The notes under the pieces were generated by a model that saw only the letters and a list, made by a program, of their open reading frames with translations, searched no databases and was not told where the DNA came from. 64,000 nt of DNA from Mycolicibacterium helvum (GTDB lineage Bacteria; Actinomycetota; Actinomycetes; Mycobacteriales; Mycobacteriaceae), in the NCBI RefSeq assembly GCF_010731895.1, contig NZ_AP022596.1:3100001-3164000 (forward strand). Direction: 5' to 3'. The position numbers were made by a program, and so were the translations under genes. Below, piece by piece: positions 50,397-59,005 of this stretch; within the stretch, counting starts at the first letter, position 1; every line of letters starts with the position of its first letter.

Positions 50397-51023
50397 ATGA
50401 GCACGCCGACAACACCGGCAGGGTGGTATCCAGATCCAGCAGGAACCGGCCAGCAACGATACTTCGACGGAACGAACTGGACCGACCAAGATGCGCCGCC
50501 AGCCGGCGCGGTAGTCCCCGGCCCGCCGCCGAAGAAGAGCAACCGCGGAAAAATCATCCTCGGCGCGGTCGGCGCGGTCGTCGTTCTCCTGATCGTGGGT
50601 GCCATCGTTGGTGGAGGCGACGACACCAACAAGGGCACGGCCGCGCCGACTTCATCGACTGCGAACGCCGCGGCCAGCGAACCGCCGTCGCCGAGCGCGC
50701 AGACAACGACGACAGAACCCGCCGACACGGAGACGGCAAGCCAACGCAACGCCATGCGTAAGGCTCAGGACTACTTGGATATGAAGGGGTTCTCGCGCTC
50801 CGGGCTCATCACACAGCTCGAATTCGAGGGATTCTCCACCAGCGACGCCACTTACGCCGCTGACCACATCACCGTCGACTGGAACGAACAAGCGACGAGG
50901 GCGGGAAAGACGTATCTGGAGATGTCTGGATTCTCGCGCGCCGGCCTGGCCGGGCAGCTTGAACAGGGCGACGGATTCACGCCTGAACAGGCGGCATATG
51001 GTGCCGAGCACGCTGGAGCATAA
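50397..51023 (+). CDS. DUF2510 membrane protein with two Ltp repeats
   Basis: A 208-residue protein. An N-terminal DUF2510 motif (AGWYPDPAGTGQQRYFDG, Trp-rich) and one membrane helix (IILGAVGAVVVLLIVGAIVG) are followed by a Thr/Ala linker. Two repeats follow, AQDYLDMKGFSRSGLITQLE and AGKTYLEMSGFSRAGLAGQLE, of the Ltp (host cell surface-exposed lipoprotein) family. In a lactic streptococcal phage such a protein blocks entry of other phages. It lies inside the tRNA element and is followed by a terminator. An exclusion role is inference. Confidence 0.8.
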   Translation: MSTPTTPAGWYPDPAGTGQQRYFDGTNWTDQDAPPAGAVVPGPPPKKSNRGKIILGAVGAVVVLLIVGAIVGGGDDTNKGTAAPTSSTANAAASEPPSPSAQTTTTEPADTETASQRNAMRKAQDYLDMKGFSRSGLITQLEFEGFSTSDATYAADHITVDWNEQATRAGKTYLEMSGFSRAGLAGQLEQGDGFTPEQAAYGAEHAGA

Positions 51024-51041
51024 TTCGGCGCGAACGACGAG

Positions 51042-51075
51042 ATTTGCCCCGCCACCTTCGGGTGGCGGGGCAAAT
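51042..51075 (+). terminator. Intrinsic terminator with TTCG loop
   Basis: ATTTGCCCCGCCACC and GGTGGCGGGGCAAAT pair perfectly over 15 bases around TTCG, followed by TTTGT. It lies 18 bases after the Ltp-protein gene. Confidence 0.9.
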
Positions 51076-51280
51076 TTTGTATCCCGCCTGACTGTCAGCT
51101 GGACCCGTTGCTCGAGATCGGCCAGGTTCCTGCGGTCCGCGGGGGCCTCCCCGCGTCAGGCCGGCGCTGTTGACGGTCAAGACACCGCCCCTTGGCGAGG
51201 GTGACGGTGTAGGCGCCACCGGAGCTGCCGGACACGGTCACGTTGATCCGCAGCGGCAGAACCGCCCTTTCAGCACAGCT

Positions 51281-51614
51281 ATGACAATCGACGTTGGGGC
51301 CGCTCCGGCGAACCGCACATTCGATGAGAATCTGGGCGAGGCGATCCCCCAAGAGCTATGGCGTCGGCGAATCAGGCAAACCCGCGTTTGCTGAGCAGGT
51401 GTTGGGAATCACACAGTCGGCTTTGTCGTCCAAGCTGCGGGGTCGCCGACCGTTTTTCGCGGGCGAGCTGAGTGTTATCGCGGCGGCGCTGGAGATTCCG
51501 GTGGCAGACCTGTTGCCCGAGGTCGAGGTGGAGCCGCCGCCAACAGATGGCGGCTCAACCGCTGGTGCCCCCACCAGGGCTCGAACCTGGGACCTGCGGA
51601 TTAAAAGTCCGTAG
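51281..51614 (+). pseudogene. Frameshifted XRE-like DNA-binding protein
   Basis: The reading frame MTIDVGAAPANRTFDENLGEA is broken at a run of five C (51346-51350). Removing one C joins it to KSYGVGESGKPAFAEQVLG, then ITQSALSSKLRGRRPFFAGE and VIAAALEIPVADLLPEV, a helix-turn-helix of phage-repressor type. Its tail AGAPTRARTWDLRIKSP is encoded by the tRNA-Lys repeat and stops in the tRNA gene. It is called a pseudogene, although a sequencing error in the C-run is possible. Confidence 0.75.
51560..51612 (-). repeat. att-like repeat copy in the intact tRNA-Lys
   Basis: This is the matching 53-bp copy, covering the anticodon loop to just past the 3' end of tRNA-Lys. It is the tRNA-proximal boundary of the element. 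Confidence 0.9.
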
Positions 51615-51638
51615 CTCTACCGACTGAGCTATAGGGGC
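51566..51638 (-). tRNA. tRNA-Lys (TTT)
   Basis: A 73-base cloverleaf on the minus strand: acceptor GCCCCTA/TGGGGGC, D-loop AGCTCAGTCGGTAGAGC, anticodon loop CTTTTAA with TTT, and T-arm GGTTCGAGCCC. CCA is not encoded. Its 3' portion is duplicated at 49707. Confidence 0.95.
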
Positions 51639-51759
51639 GCGACGCACACAATACTGCCTTCGGTGGAGTCACTGGTTTTGGGATTGGGCGTGCTGTGCCC
51701 TAAGCTAACGACGCTCTAACAAGCACTCGTTATGAGTACCCCGGAGTGATTCGGTTCTG

Positions 51760-51832
51760 GCCCCCATCGTCTAGTGGCCTAGGACGCCGCCCTTTCACGG
51801 CGGTAGCACGGGTTCGAATCCCGTTGGGGGTA
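51760..51832 (+). tRNA. tRNA-Glu (TTC)
   Basis: A 73-base tRNA with acceptor GCCCCCA/TGGGGGT, anticodon loop CTTTCAC with TTC, and T-loop GGTTCGAATCC. No CCA is encoded. Confidence 0.95.
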
Positions 51833-51879
51833 CGCGTGACGACGTAAAGTCGGAGCGAGCAGTACACGCAGGAAAGTAA

Positions 51880-51956
51880 GGCCCTGTGGCGCAGTTGGTT
51901 AGCGCGCCGCCCTGTCACGGCGGAGGTCGCGGGTTCGAGTCCCGTCAGGGTCGCCA
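51880..51956 (+). tRNA. tRNA-Asp (GTC)
   Basis: A 74-base tRNA plus encoded CCA (51954-51956). Acceptor GGCCCTG/CAGGGTC, anticodon loop CTGTCAC with GTC, and T-loop GGTTCGAGTCC. Confidence 0.95.
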
Positions 51957-51998
51957 TTTCGGCGAGGCACGTGTCGTTGATTGAACGCAGTGCCCTCC

Positions 51999-52072
51999 GG
52001 CCAGGTAGCTCAGTTGGTACGAGCGTCCGCCTGAAAAGCGGAAGGTCGCCGGTTCGATCCCGGCCCTGGCCA
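51999..52072 (+). tRNA. tRNA-Phe (GAA)
   Basis: A 74-base tRNA with acceptor GGCCAGG/CCTGGCC, anticodon loop CTGAAAA with GAA, and T-loop GGTTCGATCCC. No CCA is encoded. Confidence 0.95.
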
Positions 52073-52123
52073 CTTTCGATCGATTCGTCCGGTTTCTGTC
52101 CGGTCTCGGTGAAACTGTCCGGT

Positions 52124-52756
52124 ATGTCGACAGTCCATACGCTTGCCCGGCAGGAGCGTGCGGAGTTCGCCGAATTCTTGGACACGTTGGCGCCACAGCA
52201 GTGGAGCGCCGCCAGCCTGTGCGAAGGATGGACCGTGCGGGATGTGGTCGTGCACACCGTTACCTATCTCGGTCACAGCCGGCGGAGTTTGTTCATCGAG
52301 ATGGTTCGCCATCGCTGGGACGTCGATCGGCTCAACTCGGATGCTTTCGGCAGCTTCGCCGGCGTGGCGCCCGAATAGATTGTGGGGCTGATGTGCAGGG
52401 GCATCGAGCCGTCTGGTGCCGGGGCACTCTTCGGTGGCCGCGTAGCGCTCGTTGAGTGCCTCGTCCACCAGCAAGACGTTCGCCGTCCACTGGGATTGTC
52501 CCGGACGATCCCGCCGGACCGGCTTCGAGTGTCGTTTAACTTCGCCCGGGTCAGTCCGGTGATCGCTGGCGCGCGCCGCACGCGTGGTTTACGGCTGGTG
52601 GCCACGGACATGGACTGGTGTGCCGGGCAGGGCCCTGAGGTGCGCGGTACAGGCGAAGCGTTGCTGTTGGCGATGACAGGTAGGCATTCCGCGGTCGCGA
52701 GCGAGCTGGACGGACGGGGAGCCCACCTCCTGCGCAAGCGAATCCTGAATTCCTAG
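52124..52756 (+). pseudogene. TIGR03083 / DinB-like protein with in-frame amber stop
   Basis: The frame begins MSTVHTLARQERAEFAEFLD with SLCEGWTVRDVVVHTVTYLG, the maleylpyruvate isomerase/DinB_2 N-terminal motif (metal His near VVVHT). It ends at TAG (52376-52378), and the same frame continues at once as IVGLMCRGIEPSGAGALFGG with VECLVHQQDVRRPL. The whole is about 210 codons, the family length, so one nonsense change breaks it. It could be a sequencing error. The family uses mycothiol as thiol cofactor. Confidence 0.7.
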
Positions 52757-52930
52757 GTGTTGAAACGTCAGAATCAGGCGGTCGAAGTCTGGCCGTCGTT
52801 GGTCACTCGGTAGCGGCCATCCAGGCCGCCCTCACAAGAGAGCCGCCGGTTGGCCTACTGCGAATCTTGCCGTATCGATTACAGTTGATACGACTTGAGT
52901 GGAACCGCGCGAGCGTTCACCGGAGGCCGG

Positions 52931-53071
52931 ATGTCGGAAATTGCAGCGCAGCGAGGCGTGGTCATCGGTAGCGCATCGAGAATCGGCTGGGCGGTGGCCA
53001 AAGGGTTGGCCGACGGCGTGCTGGAGGACTACATCGAACGCACCCACGTCGACCGGATGGCCTGCCTGTGA
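52931..53071 (+). CDS. Short 46-residue ORF, possible gene remnant
   Basis: It reads MSEIAAQRGVVIGSASRIGW, continues AVAKGLADGVLEDYIER and ends with THVDRMACL. It overlaps the next start (TGATG). It may be the C-terminal remnant of a larger upstream gene now deleted, or a small real gene. No family is recognised. The 174 bases before it, from 52757, show no gene. Confidence 0.35.
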   Translation: MSEIAAQRGVVIGSASRIGWAVAKGLADGVLEDYIERTHVDRMACL

Positions 53072-53882
53072 TGCGGTTCGCCGGCAAGCAGGCGATCGTC
53101 ACCGGAGCGGGCTCGGGAATCGGCGCGGCACTGTGCCGGCCGCCGGCGCCGACGTGCTGTGCACCGATATCGACGGGGCGGCCGCCGAGCGCACCGCCGC
53201 GTCGTTGACGAAGCTGGGGACCGCGCGCCAGCTGGACGTCACCGACGCGGCTGCCGTCGCACGCGCGATCGACGACGTCGTGGAGCGCACCGGCCGAATC
53301 GACCTGTTGTTCAACAACGCCGGCATCACCTGGGGCGGGGACACCGAACTTCTCACCCTGGACCAGTGGAACGCGATCATCGACGTGAACATCCGCGGGG
53401 TCGTGCACGGGGTCCATGCCGCCTACCCGCATATGGTTCGCCAGCGCAGCGGCCACATCATCAACACCGCCTCGATGGCGGGGCTGGCGGCTGCCGGCCG
53501 GATCACCAGCTATGTGATGACCAAGCACGCGATTGTCGGGCTGTCGCTGGCGCTGCGCACCGAGGCGGTCGGCCACGGGGTCGGGGTGCTGGCCATCTGC
53601 CCGACCGCGGTGGACACCCCGATTCTGGACAAGGGGTGGCTCGGCGATTTCAACGGCCGAGAGTTCTATCAGATGGGCCAGCGCAGTGAGACGTTCTATA
53701 GCCCGGATCAGCTGGCCGCCGATACGCTGCGGGCGATCGAACGCAACAAGGCCCTCCTGGTCGCACCGCGTCAGGCCCGCATGGCATGGCTGTTCGCGCG
53801 CCTGGCGCCCGGCTTGCTCAACCGGATGGCTGTGCGGTTCGTCGACCGACAACGCACCGACAGAAGGCAACTGACACCATGA
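53071..53882 (+). pseudogene. SDR with frameshift after the cofactor motif
   Basis: It starts MRFAGKQAIVTGAGSGIGAALCR, noted as VTGAGSGIGAAL, then loses frame near 53137-53145. The second frame continues AAGADVLCTDIDG, FNNAGITWGGDTEL, INTASMAGLAAAG and YVMTKHAIVG with Tyr and Lys. The catalytic residues and the C-terminus are intact, so a small deletion or sequencing error near the cofactor helix is the only defect. Its stop overlaps the next gene start (ATGA). Confidence 0.7.
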
Positions 53883-54952
53883 GCGCCGCGACCGCGATTC
53901 CCCGCTATCCCTCTGATGTCACCGGCGGCTGGCTGGCCGGCATCCTGAGCCGTCCCGGTGCACCCGTCGCCGTCGACGCCGTCGAGGTGACGCCGGTGGG
54001 TACGGGTCAGACGGGTGCCACCTTCCGCATCAAGGCGACCTATGCCACCAATGTCGACAACCTGCCCGCCAGCTTCATCCTGAAATTGCCCGCCGGCGAC
54101 GATGCCGTCCGGGACCGGGTAACCCTTGGCTACCGCAGCGAATGCGCGTTCTATCAATCGGTCGCCGAGCTGGTGACGATCCCGATTCCGCAGTGCTACC
54201 ACGTCGATATCGCCGACGAAGGAGCCAGTTACGCACTGCTGCTGGCTGACCAGGCCCCGGCCGTCCAAGGCGACCAGATCGCCGGCTGCGACCTGCCCGA
54301 GGCTCGGCTGGCGGTGCGTGCACTGGCGGGCCTGCACGGGCCCACCTGGTGTGATCCGCGGTGGCAGAACTTTCCTGGCCTGGCCATGTCGGTCACCGGT
54401 GAGGACGCCATCCGCGGCCTGGGCGACATCTCCAAGATGGCCGCCGGCATCACGATCGAGAAACTCGGGACCAGGCTGAACGCCGAAGATTCCGAAACCT
54501 TGGTTGCTGCTATGGATTTGGTGACGCCGTGGCTGCTGAACGCGCCTGAGCGGTTCGCCCTGCTGCACGGTGACTACCGGCTGGACAATCTGCTCTTCGA
54601 CGGCGAGCGGGTCAGCGTGGTCGACTGGCAGACCCTCGGCGTCGGACTGGCCGGCCGCGACTTGGCCTACTTCACCGGGACCAGCCTGGAGCCGGGCCTG
54701 CGGGCCGAGGCCGAACGGGACCTGGTCGCCGACTATCACCGGGCTCTGCTCGACACCGGCGTGAACGACTACGACGCGGAAACCTGCTGGCACGATTACC
54801 TTCTGGGCATGATTCAGGTGCCGCTGATCTCCGCACTGGGCTGTGCATTCGCGGTGGAAACCGAACGTGGTGACGACATGATGGCCGCGATGCTACGCCG
54901 CGGCTGCCAAGCCATCCGCGAACTGGGCACCCTCGAGCTGATTGCCCGCTAG
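53879..54952 (+). CDS. APH-fold phosphotransferase (EcKL/DUF1679-like)
   Basis: A 357-residue kinase-fold protein. The catalytic loop is LLHGDYRLDNLLFD (HGDxxxxN) and the metal Asp is in SVVDWQTLGVGLAGRDL. The N-terminal lobe has FILKLPAGDD with a candidate Lys. The family includes aminoglycoside phosphotransferases and choline or sterol kinases. It overlaps the broken SDR (ATGA) and adjoins lipid genes, so an alcohol or lipid substrate is likely; resistance is not implied. Confidence 0.85.
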   Translation: MSAATAIPRYPSDVTGGWLAGILSRPGAPVAVDAVEVTPVGTGQTGATFRIKATYATNVDNLPASFILKLPAGDDAVRDRVTLGYRSECAFYQSVAELVTIPIPQCYHVDIADEGASYALLLADQAPAVQGDQIAGCDLPEARLAVRALAGLHGPTWCDPRWQNFPGLAMSVTGEDAIRGLGDISKMAAGITIEKLGTRLNAEDSETLVAAMDLVTPWLLNAPERFALLHGDYRLDNLLFDGERVSVVDWQTLGVGLAGRDLAYFTGTSLEPGLRAEAERDLVADYHRALLDTGVNDYDAETCWHDYLLGMIQVPLISALGCAFAVETERGDDMMAAMLRRGCQAIRELGTLELIAR

Positions 54953-54963
54953 GACCCGGTCCC

Positions 54964-55785
54964 TCAGTACTTGGTCGAGCCCTGATCGACTGAAATCGCC
55001 TCAGCGGTAATCAGTTTGGCGTCGTCGCTGGCCAGGAAGCACACGGTGTCGGCGATGTCCTCCGGCTCGGCGATGTAAATCGGCAGGAACGGCAGCATCA
55101 TGTTGTTCAGCGCCGGGTTGGTTTCCATCGCCTTGCCCAGCGCGGCCACCATGTCGCCGGTGCCCATGTCGGTGTTGACCGGTCCGGGGTGCACGCTGTT
55201 CACCCGGATGTTGTGCTTGCCGAGTTCGGCGGCGAATGCTCTGGCCATGCCGGTGACCGCATGCTTGCTGGCGGTGTAGTGCACCATGAATGGCTGCAGC
55301 TTGATACCGGCCGCCGAGCTGATCAGGATCACCGAGCCGCCGCGACCGCCCTCGACAATCGCCGGGGCACCTGCCATCACGGTGTTCCAGGTGCCGGTCA
55401 CGTTGACGTCCATGACATCCCGGAAATCCTCCGGCCGGATCTCATCCCACGCCGCGGGCGAGGTGATACCGGCGTTGGCGACGATGATGTCCAGCCGGCC
55501 GAGTTTGGACACACCGTCGGCGACAGCTTCCTTGAGCCCGTCGTGGTCGCGGACATCCACGACGGCCGGCACGATCCGCCGGCCGGCCGCCTCGACCAGT
55601 CGTACGGTCTCGGCCAAGTCCTCCGGGGTGGCTGGGTTGTACGGAACACATTCCGGCAGCTTGCCCGCGATGTCGACCGCGATGATGTCGGCACCCTCGC
55701 GGGCCATCTTCACCGCGTGCGCGCGGCCCTGCCCGCGGGCGGCTCCGGTGATGAATGCGACCTTGCCGCTGAGCTTTCCGGTCAT
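54964..55785 (-). CDS. Mycofactocin-coupled SDR oxidoreductase
   Basis: A 273-residue SDR with GAARGQGRAHAVKMAREG, the signature of the mycofactocin-coupled subfamily, VDIAGKLPECVPYNPAT, and the NAG motif IIVANAGITSPAAWDEI. The active-site Tyr-Lys is in VHYTASKHAVTG. Members keep NADH bound and pass electrons to the mycofactocin redox peptide. It overlaps the upstream acyl-CoA dehydrogenase (ATGA). Confidence 0.9.
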   Translation of the reverse strand: MTGKLSGKVAFITGAARGQGRAHAVKMAREGADIIAVDIAGKLPECVPYNPATPEDLAETVRLVEAAGRRIVPAVVDVRDHDGLKEAVADGVSKLGRLDIIVANAGITSPAAWDEIRPEDFRDVMDVNVTGTWNTVMAGAPAIVEGGRGGSVILISSAAGIKLQPFMVHYTASKHAVTGMARAFAAELGKHNIRVNSVHPGPVNTDMGTGDMVAALGKAMETNPALNNMMLPFLPIYIAEPEDIADTVCFLASDDAKLITAEAISVDQGSTKY

Positions 55786-56957
55786 GGCTTGCGCTGCGCT
55801 TCCTTGACTAGTCCGCCGCCGATTATCAGGCGCTGAATTTCACTGGTGCCTTCGTATAGCCGTAACAGCCGGACCTCGCGGTAGATCCGTTCGACCGGTA
55901 CGCCACGCATGTAGCCCGCCCCGCCGTGCACCTGGACCGCGAGATCGGCAACGTTGCCTGCCATTTCGGTGCAGAACAGCTTGGCCACCGACGGTGCGAT
56001 CCTGCGGTCCTCATTGTCGACCCACTTGCGTGCGGCGTCGCGAACAAGAGCGCACCCGGCCATCACTCCGGTCTGCTGGTCGGCCAGCATCGCCTGCACC
56101 AGTTGGAAACTCCCGATTGGCGTGCCGCCCTGTGTCGCGGTGGCCGCGTAGGCGACCGACTCGTCCAGCGCACGTTGGGCGGAGCCGACCGCAAGCGCCG
56201 CAATGTGGATACGACCGCGGGCCAGGGAGGTCATCGCCGCTCGGTACCCGATGTCCTCGCTGCCGCCGATCAGGGTGTCGTCGCCGACCCGGACATCAGT
56301 GAAGTTCACATCCGAGGTCCAGGCGCCCTCCTGGCCCATCTTGGCGTCCTTGACACCGATTTCGACGCCGGCAGTGTCCGCAGGTACCAGGAACACTGCG
56401 ATGCCCGCGCCGTTGGCATCGGCGGGCCGGGTGCGGGCGAACACGATGAACAGGTTCGCCACTGGTGCGTTGGTGATGTACTGCTTGCTGCCGTTGATCA
56501 CCCAACTGTCGCCATCGCGAACGGCTTTCGTCTTCAACCCGGACGGATTGGAGCCGGCGCCCGGCTCGGTCAGCGCGAACGACGCGACCACCTCGCCCGA
56601 GGCGATCGGCTCCAGCCAGCGTGCCTTCTGCTCGTCGGTGCCGAACCCGACCAGCACCTGACCGGCGATGCCATTATTGGTGCCGAACATCGATCGCAGC
56701 GCCAAGCTCGTGTAACCCAGCTCCATCGCCAGCTCGACGTCTTGGGCGATGTTCAGACCGAGCCCACCCCACTCCTGCGGGATCGCGTACCCGAACAGGC
56801 CCATCTTCTTGGCCTGGTCACGCAGATCGTCGGGCACCTTGTCCCCGGCAAGGATCTCCGCTTCCCGCGGCACTACCGCCGATCGCACGAAGTGGCGGGT
56901 TTGGGCCAGGATCTCGCGGAAGTCGTCGTCGCTGACGTCGGACGTCGGGCTGGTCAT
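55782..56957 (-). CDS. Acyl-CoA dehydrogenase (first)
   Basis: A 391-residue FAD flavoenzyme that oxidises an acyl-CoA to the 2-enoyl-CoA. FAD-binding motifs are FALTEPGAGSNPSGLKTKA and QYITNAPVANLFIVFA, and the catalytic Glu lies in LRLYEGTSEIQRL. The ATG at 56957 has AAGGAG upstream. A long antisense extension beyond it is a shadow. It is divergent from the FabG-thiolase operon, with an inverted repeat in between. Confidence 0.93.
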   Translation of the reverse strand: MTSPTSDVSDDDFREILAQTRHFVRSAVVPREAEILAGDKVPDDLRDQAKKMGLFGYAIPQEWGGLGLNIAQDVELAMELGYTSLALRSMFGTNNGIAGQVLVGFGTDEQKARWLEPIASGEVVASFALTEPGAGSNPSGLKTKAVRDGDSWVINGSKQYITNAPVANLFIVFARTRPADANGAGIAVFLVPADTAGVEIGVKDAKMGQEGAWTSDVNFTDVRVGDDTLIGGSEDIGYRAAMTSLARGRIHIAALAVGSAQRALDESVAYAATATQGGTPIGSFQLVQAMLADQQTGVMAGCALVRDAARKWVDNEDRRIAPSVAKLFCTEMAGNVADLAVQVHGGAGYMRGVPVERIYREVRLLRLYEGTSEIQRLIIGGGLVKEAQRKP

Positions 56958-56991
56958 CAGGCTCCTTGGGTCGGGGGCACTGGCTCGAGAG

Positions 56992-57010
56992 ATCATATAT
57001 GAAATATGAT
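56992..57010. promoter_or_regulatory. Perfect inverted repeat, candidate GntR operator
   Basis: ATCATAT and ATATGAT flank 5 bases, in the 93-base gap between divergent acyl-CoA genes. The AT-rich palindrome stands out in high-GC DNA. The GntR-type regulator at 60197 ends the operon, so it is the likely binder. Inference from context. Confidence 0.55.
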
Positions 57011-57050
57011 GTTGCCGATTCGGGGTCCGTCGAAGGAAGAGGGAGATCAG

Positions 57051-57791
57051 ATGTCGTTGCTGGCTGGCCAGACCGCGGTCATCACCGGTGGAGCGCAGGG
57101 CCTTGGCTTTGCGATCGCCGAGCAGTTCATCGCCGAGGGTGCCCGCGTGGTGCTCGGCGACCTCAACGTCGACGCCACCCAGGAAGCGGTCGACAAGCTC
57201 GGCGGTGCCGATGTCGCGCGGGCGGTGAAGTGCAATGTCACCACCTACGCCGATGTCGACGCGCTGGTCGATGCGGCCATCGAGCAGTTCGGCAGCTTCG
57301 ACATCATGGTCAACAACGCCGGGATCACCCGCGACGCCACCCTGCGCAAGATGACCGAGGATGAATTCGACCAGGTGATCTCGGTGCACCTGAAGGGCAC
57401 CTGGAATGGCCTGAAGAAGGCCTCGACGGTGATGCGCGAGCAGAAGCGCGGCGCGATCGTGAACATGTCCTCGATCTCCGGCAAGGTCGGCATGATCGGG
57501 CAGACCAACTACTCGGCGGCAAAGGCCGGCATCGTCGGGATCACCAAAGCCGCCTCCAAGGAACTCGCGCACTTGGGTGTGCGGGTCAACGCCATTCAGC
57601 CGGGCCTGATCCGCTCGGCGATGACCGAGGCTATGCCGCAACGTATTTGGGATTCGAAGGTAGCCGAGGTGCCGATGGGCCGTGCCGGTGAGCCCTCGGA
57701 GGTCGCCAAGGTGGCATTGTTCCTGGCCTCCGACCTGTCGTCGTACATGACCGGTACGGTCCTCGAGGTCACCGGCGGACGGCACCTGTGA
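57051..57791 (+). CDS. SDR oxidoreductase, FabG-like
   Basis: A 246-residue classical [17 protein letters not shown] cofactor motif, [13 protein letters not shown], Ser in MSSISGKVG, and [10 protein letters not shown]. The C-terminal [17 protein letters not shown] is FabG-like. It probably acts as a 3-hydroxyacyl-CoA dehydrogenase here, given the neighbours. The start ATG has GGGAGA upstream; the preceding ATG pair (57006) is less likely. Overlaps the thiolase start. Confidence 0.9.
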   Translation: MSLLAGQTAVITGGAQGLGFAIAEQFIAEGARVVLGDLNVDATQEAVDKLGGADVARAVKCNVTTYADVDALVDAAIEQFGSFDIMVNNAGITRDATLRKMTEDEFDQVISVHLKGTWNGLKKASTVMREQKRGAIVNMSSISGKVGMIGQTNYSAAKAGIVGITKAASKELAHLGVRVNAIQPGLIRSAMTEAMPQRIWDSKVAEVPMGRAGEPSEVAKVALFLASDLSSYMTGTVLEVTGGRHL

Positions 57792-59005
57792 CGCGCACGG
57801 CCGTCATCTGCGAGCCGGTCCGCACGCCGATCGGGCGCTACGGCGGCATGTTCGCGTCGCTGACGGCCGTCGACCTCGGGGTGGCCGCGCTGACGGGTCT
57901 GCTGGCACGCACCGGGGTCGCCCCCGACGCCGTCGAAGACGTGATCCTCGGGCATTGCTATCCCAACAGCGAGGCACCGGCGATCGGCCGGGTGGTGGCA
58001 CTCGACGCCGGCCTGCCGGTGACGGTGCCCGGCATGCAGGTCGACCGGCGCTGTGGCTCGGGTCTGCAGGCTGTCATCCAGGCGTGTCTGCAAGTCGCTT
58101 CGGGTGACAACGATCTCGTCGTCGCCGGTGGTGCGGAAAGCATGAGCAACGTCGCGTTCTACTCGACCGATATGCGCTGGGGTGGCGGACGGACCGGAGT
58201 GCAGGTCCACGACGGCCTGGCCCGCGGCCGGACCACCGCCGGTGGCAAGCACTATCCGGTACCGGGCGGCATGCTGGAGACCGCCGAGAACCTGCGCCGC
58301 GAGTACGGCATCTCCCGCCAGGCGCAGGACGAGCTGGCGGTGGCCTCCCATCAGCGGGCGGTCACCGCGCAGAAAGACGGCATCCTCGCCGAGGAGATCA
58401 TCCCCGTCACGGTCGCGACCCGCCGCGGCGAGGATGTGATCGACACCGACGAGCACCCCAGGGCCGACACCACCCTCGACTCGCTGGGCAAGCTCAAACC
58501 CGTTCTTGTCAAGCAAGATCCGGAGGCCACCGTCACCGCGGGTAACTCCAGCGGGCAGAACGACGCCGCCTCGATGTGCATCGTGACCACGCCGGAACGG
58601 GCCGCTGAACTGGGCCTGACCCCGCTGGTGCGGCTGGTCTCCTGGGGCTCGGCCGGAGTCGGGCCCGAGGTGATGGGCATCGGGCCGGTACCCGCCACCG
58701 AGGTCGCCCTGGGCAAGGCCGGATTGAGCTTGGCCGATATCGATCTCATCGAGCTCAACGAGGCGTTCGCCGCGCAGGCCTTGGCCGTCATGCGGGCATG
58801 GGGTTTCACCGATACCGACCACCAGCGCACCAATGTCCACGGTTCGGGAATCTCGCTCGGCCACCCCGTGGGAGCCACCGGCGGACGGATGTTGGCCACG
58901 CTCGCCCGCGAGCTGCACCGGCGGGAGGCCCGCTACGGGCTGGAGACAATGTGCATCGGCGGCGGCCAAGGGCTGGCCGCGGTGTTCGAAAGGGTGACCC
59001 TATGA
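57788..59005 (+). CDS. Acetyl-CoA acetyltransferase (thiolase)
   Basis: A 405-residue thiolase. The acylated nucleophile is Cys89 in [11 protein letters not shown], the NEAF motif is [13 protein letters not shown], the second His lies in [15 protein letters not shown], and the C-terminal Cys is in TMCIGGGQG. It cleaves 3-ketoacyl-CoA, the last step of a beta-oxidation-like route. The GTG overlaps the SDR stop, and its own stop overlaps the next ATG. Confidence 0.94.
   Translation: MTRTAVICEPVRTPIGRYGGMFASLTAVDLGVAALTGLLARTGVAPDAVEDVILGHCYPNSEAPAIGRVVALDAGLPVTVPGMQVDRRCGSGLQAVIQACLQVASGDNDLVVAGGAESMSNVAFYSTDMRWGGGRTGVQVHDGLARGRTTAGGKHYPVPGGMLETAENLRREYGISRQAQDELAVASHQRAVTAQKDGILAEEIIPVTVATRRGEDVIDTDEHPRADTTLDSLGKLKPVLVKQDPEATVTAGNSSGQNDAASMCIVTTPERAAELGLTPLVRLVSWGSAGVGPEVMGIGPVPATEVALGKAGLSLADIDLIELNEAFAAQALAVMRAWGFTDTDHQRTNVHGSGISLGHPVGATGGRMLATLARELHRREARYGLETMCIGGGQGLAAVFERVTL

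Larger units (their letters stand above)
49707..51612. mobile_element. Integrated element or prophage remnant at tRNA-Lys
   Basis: An exact 53-bp direct repeat flanks 1.8 kb. One copy is the 3' part of the intact tRNA-Lys gene (51560-51612), and the other is a stray copy (49707-49759). Integration into a tRNA 3' end with duplication of that end is the mark of a tyrosine-integrase element. No integrase remains, and only a Ltp-type gene, a frameshifted regulator and decayed sequence are inside. The element is therefore a deletion remnant or satellite. The att assignment is inferred from the repeat geometry. Confidence 0.8.

Noticed and set aside
57596..58969. 457-codon minus-strand frame over thiolase
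   Set aside because: Antisense shadow of the thiolase and FabG genes, with no motifs.
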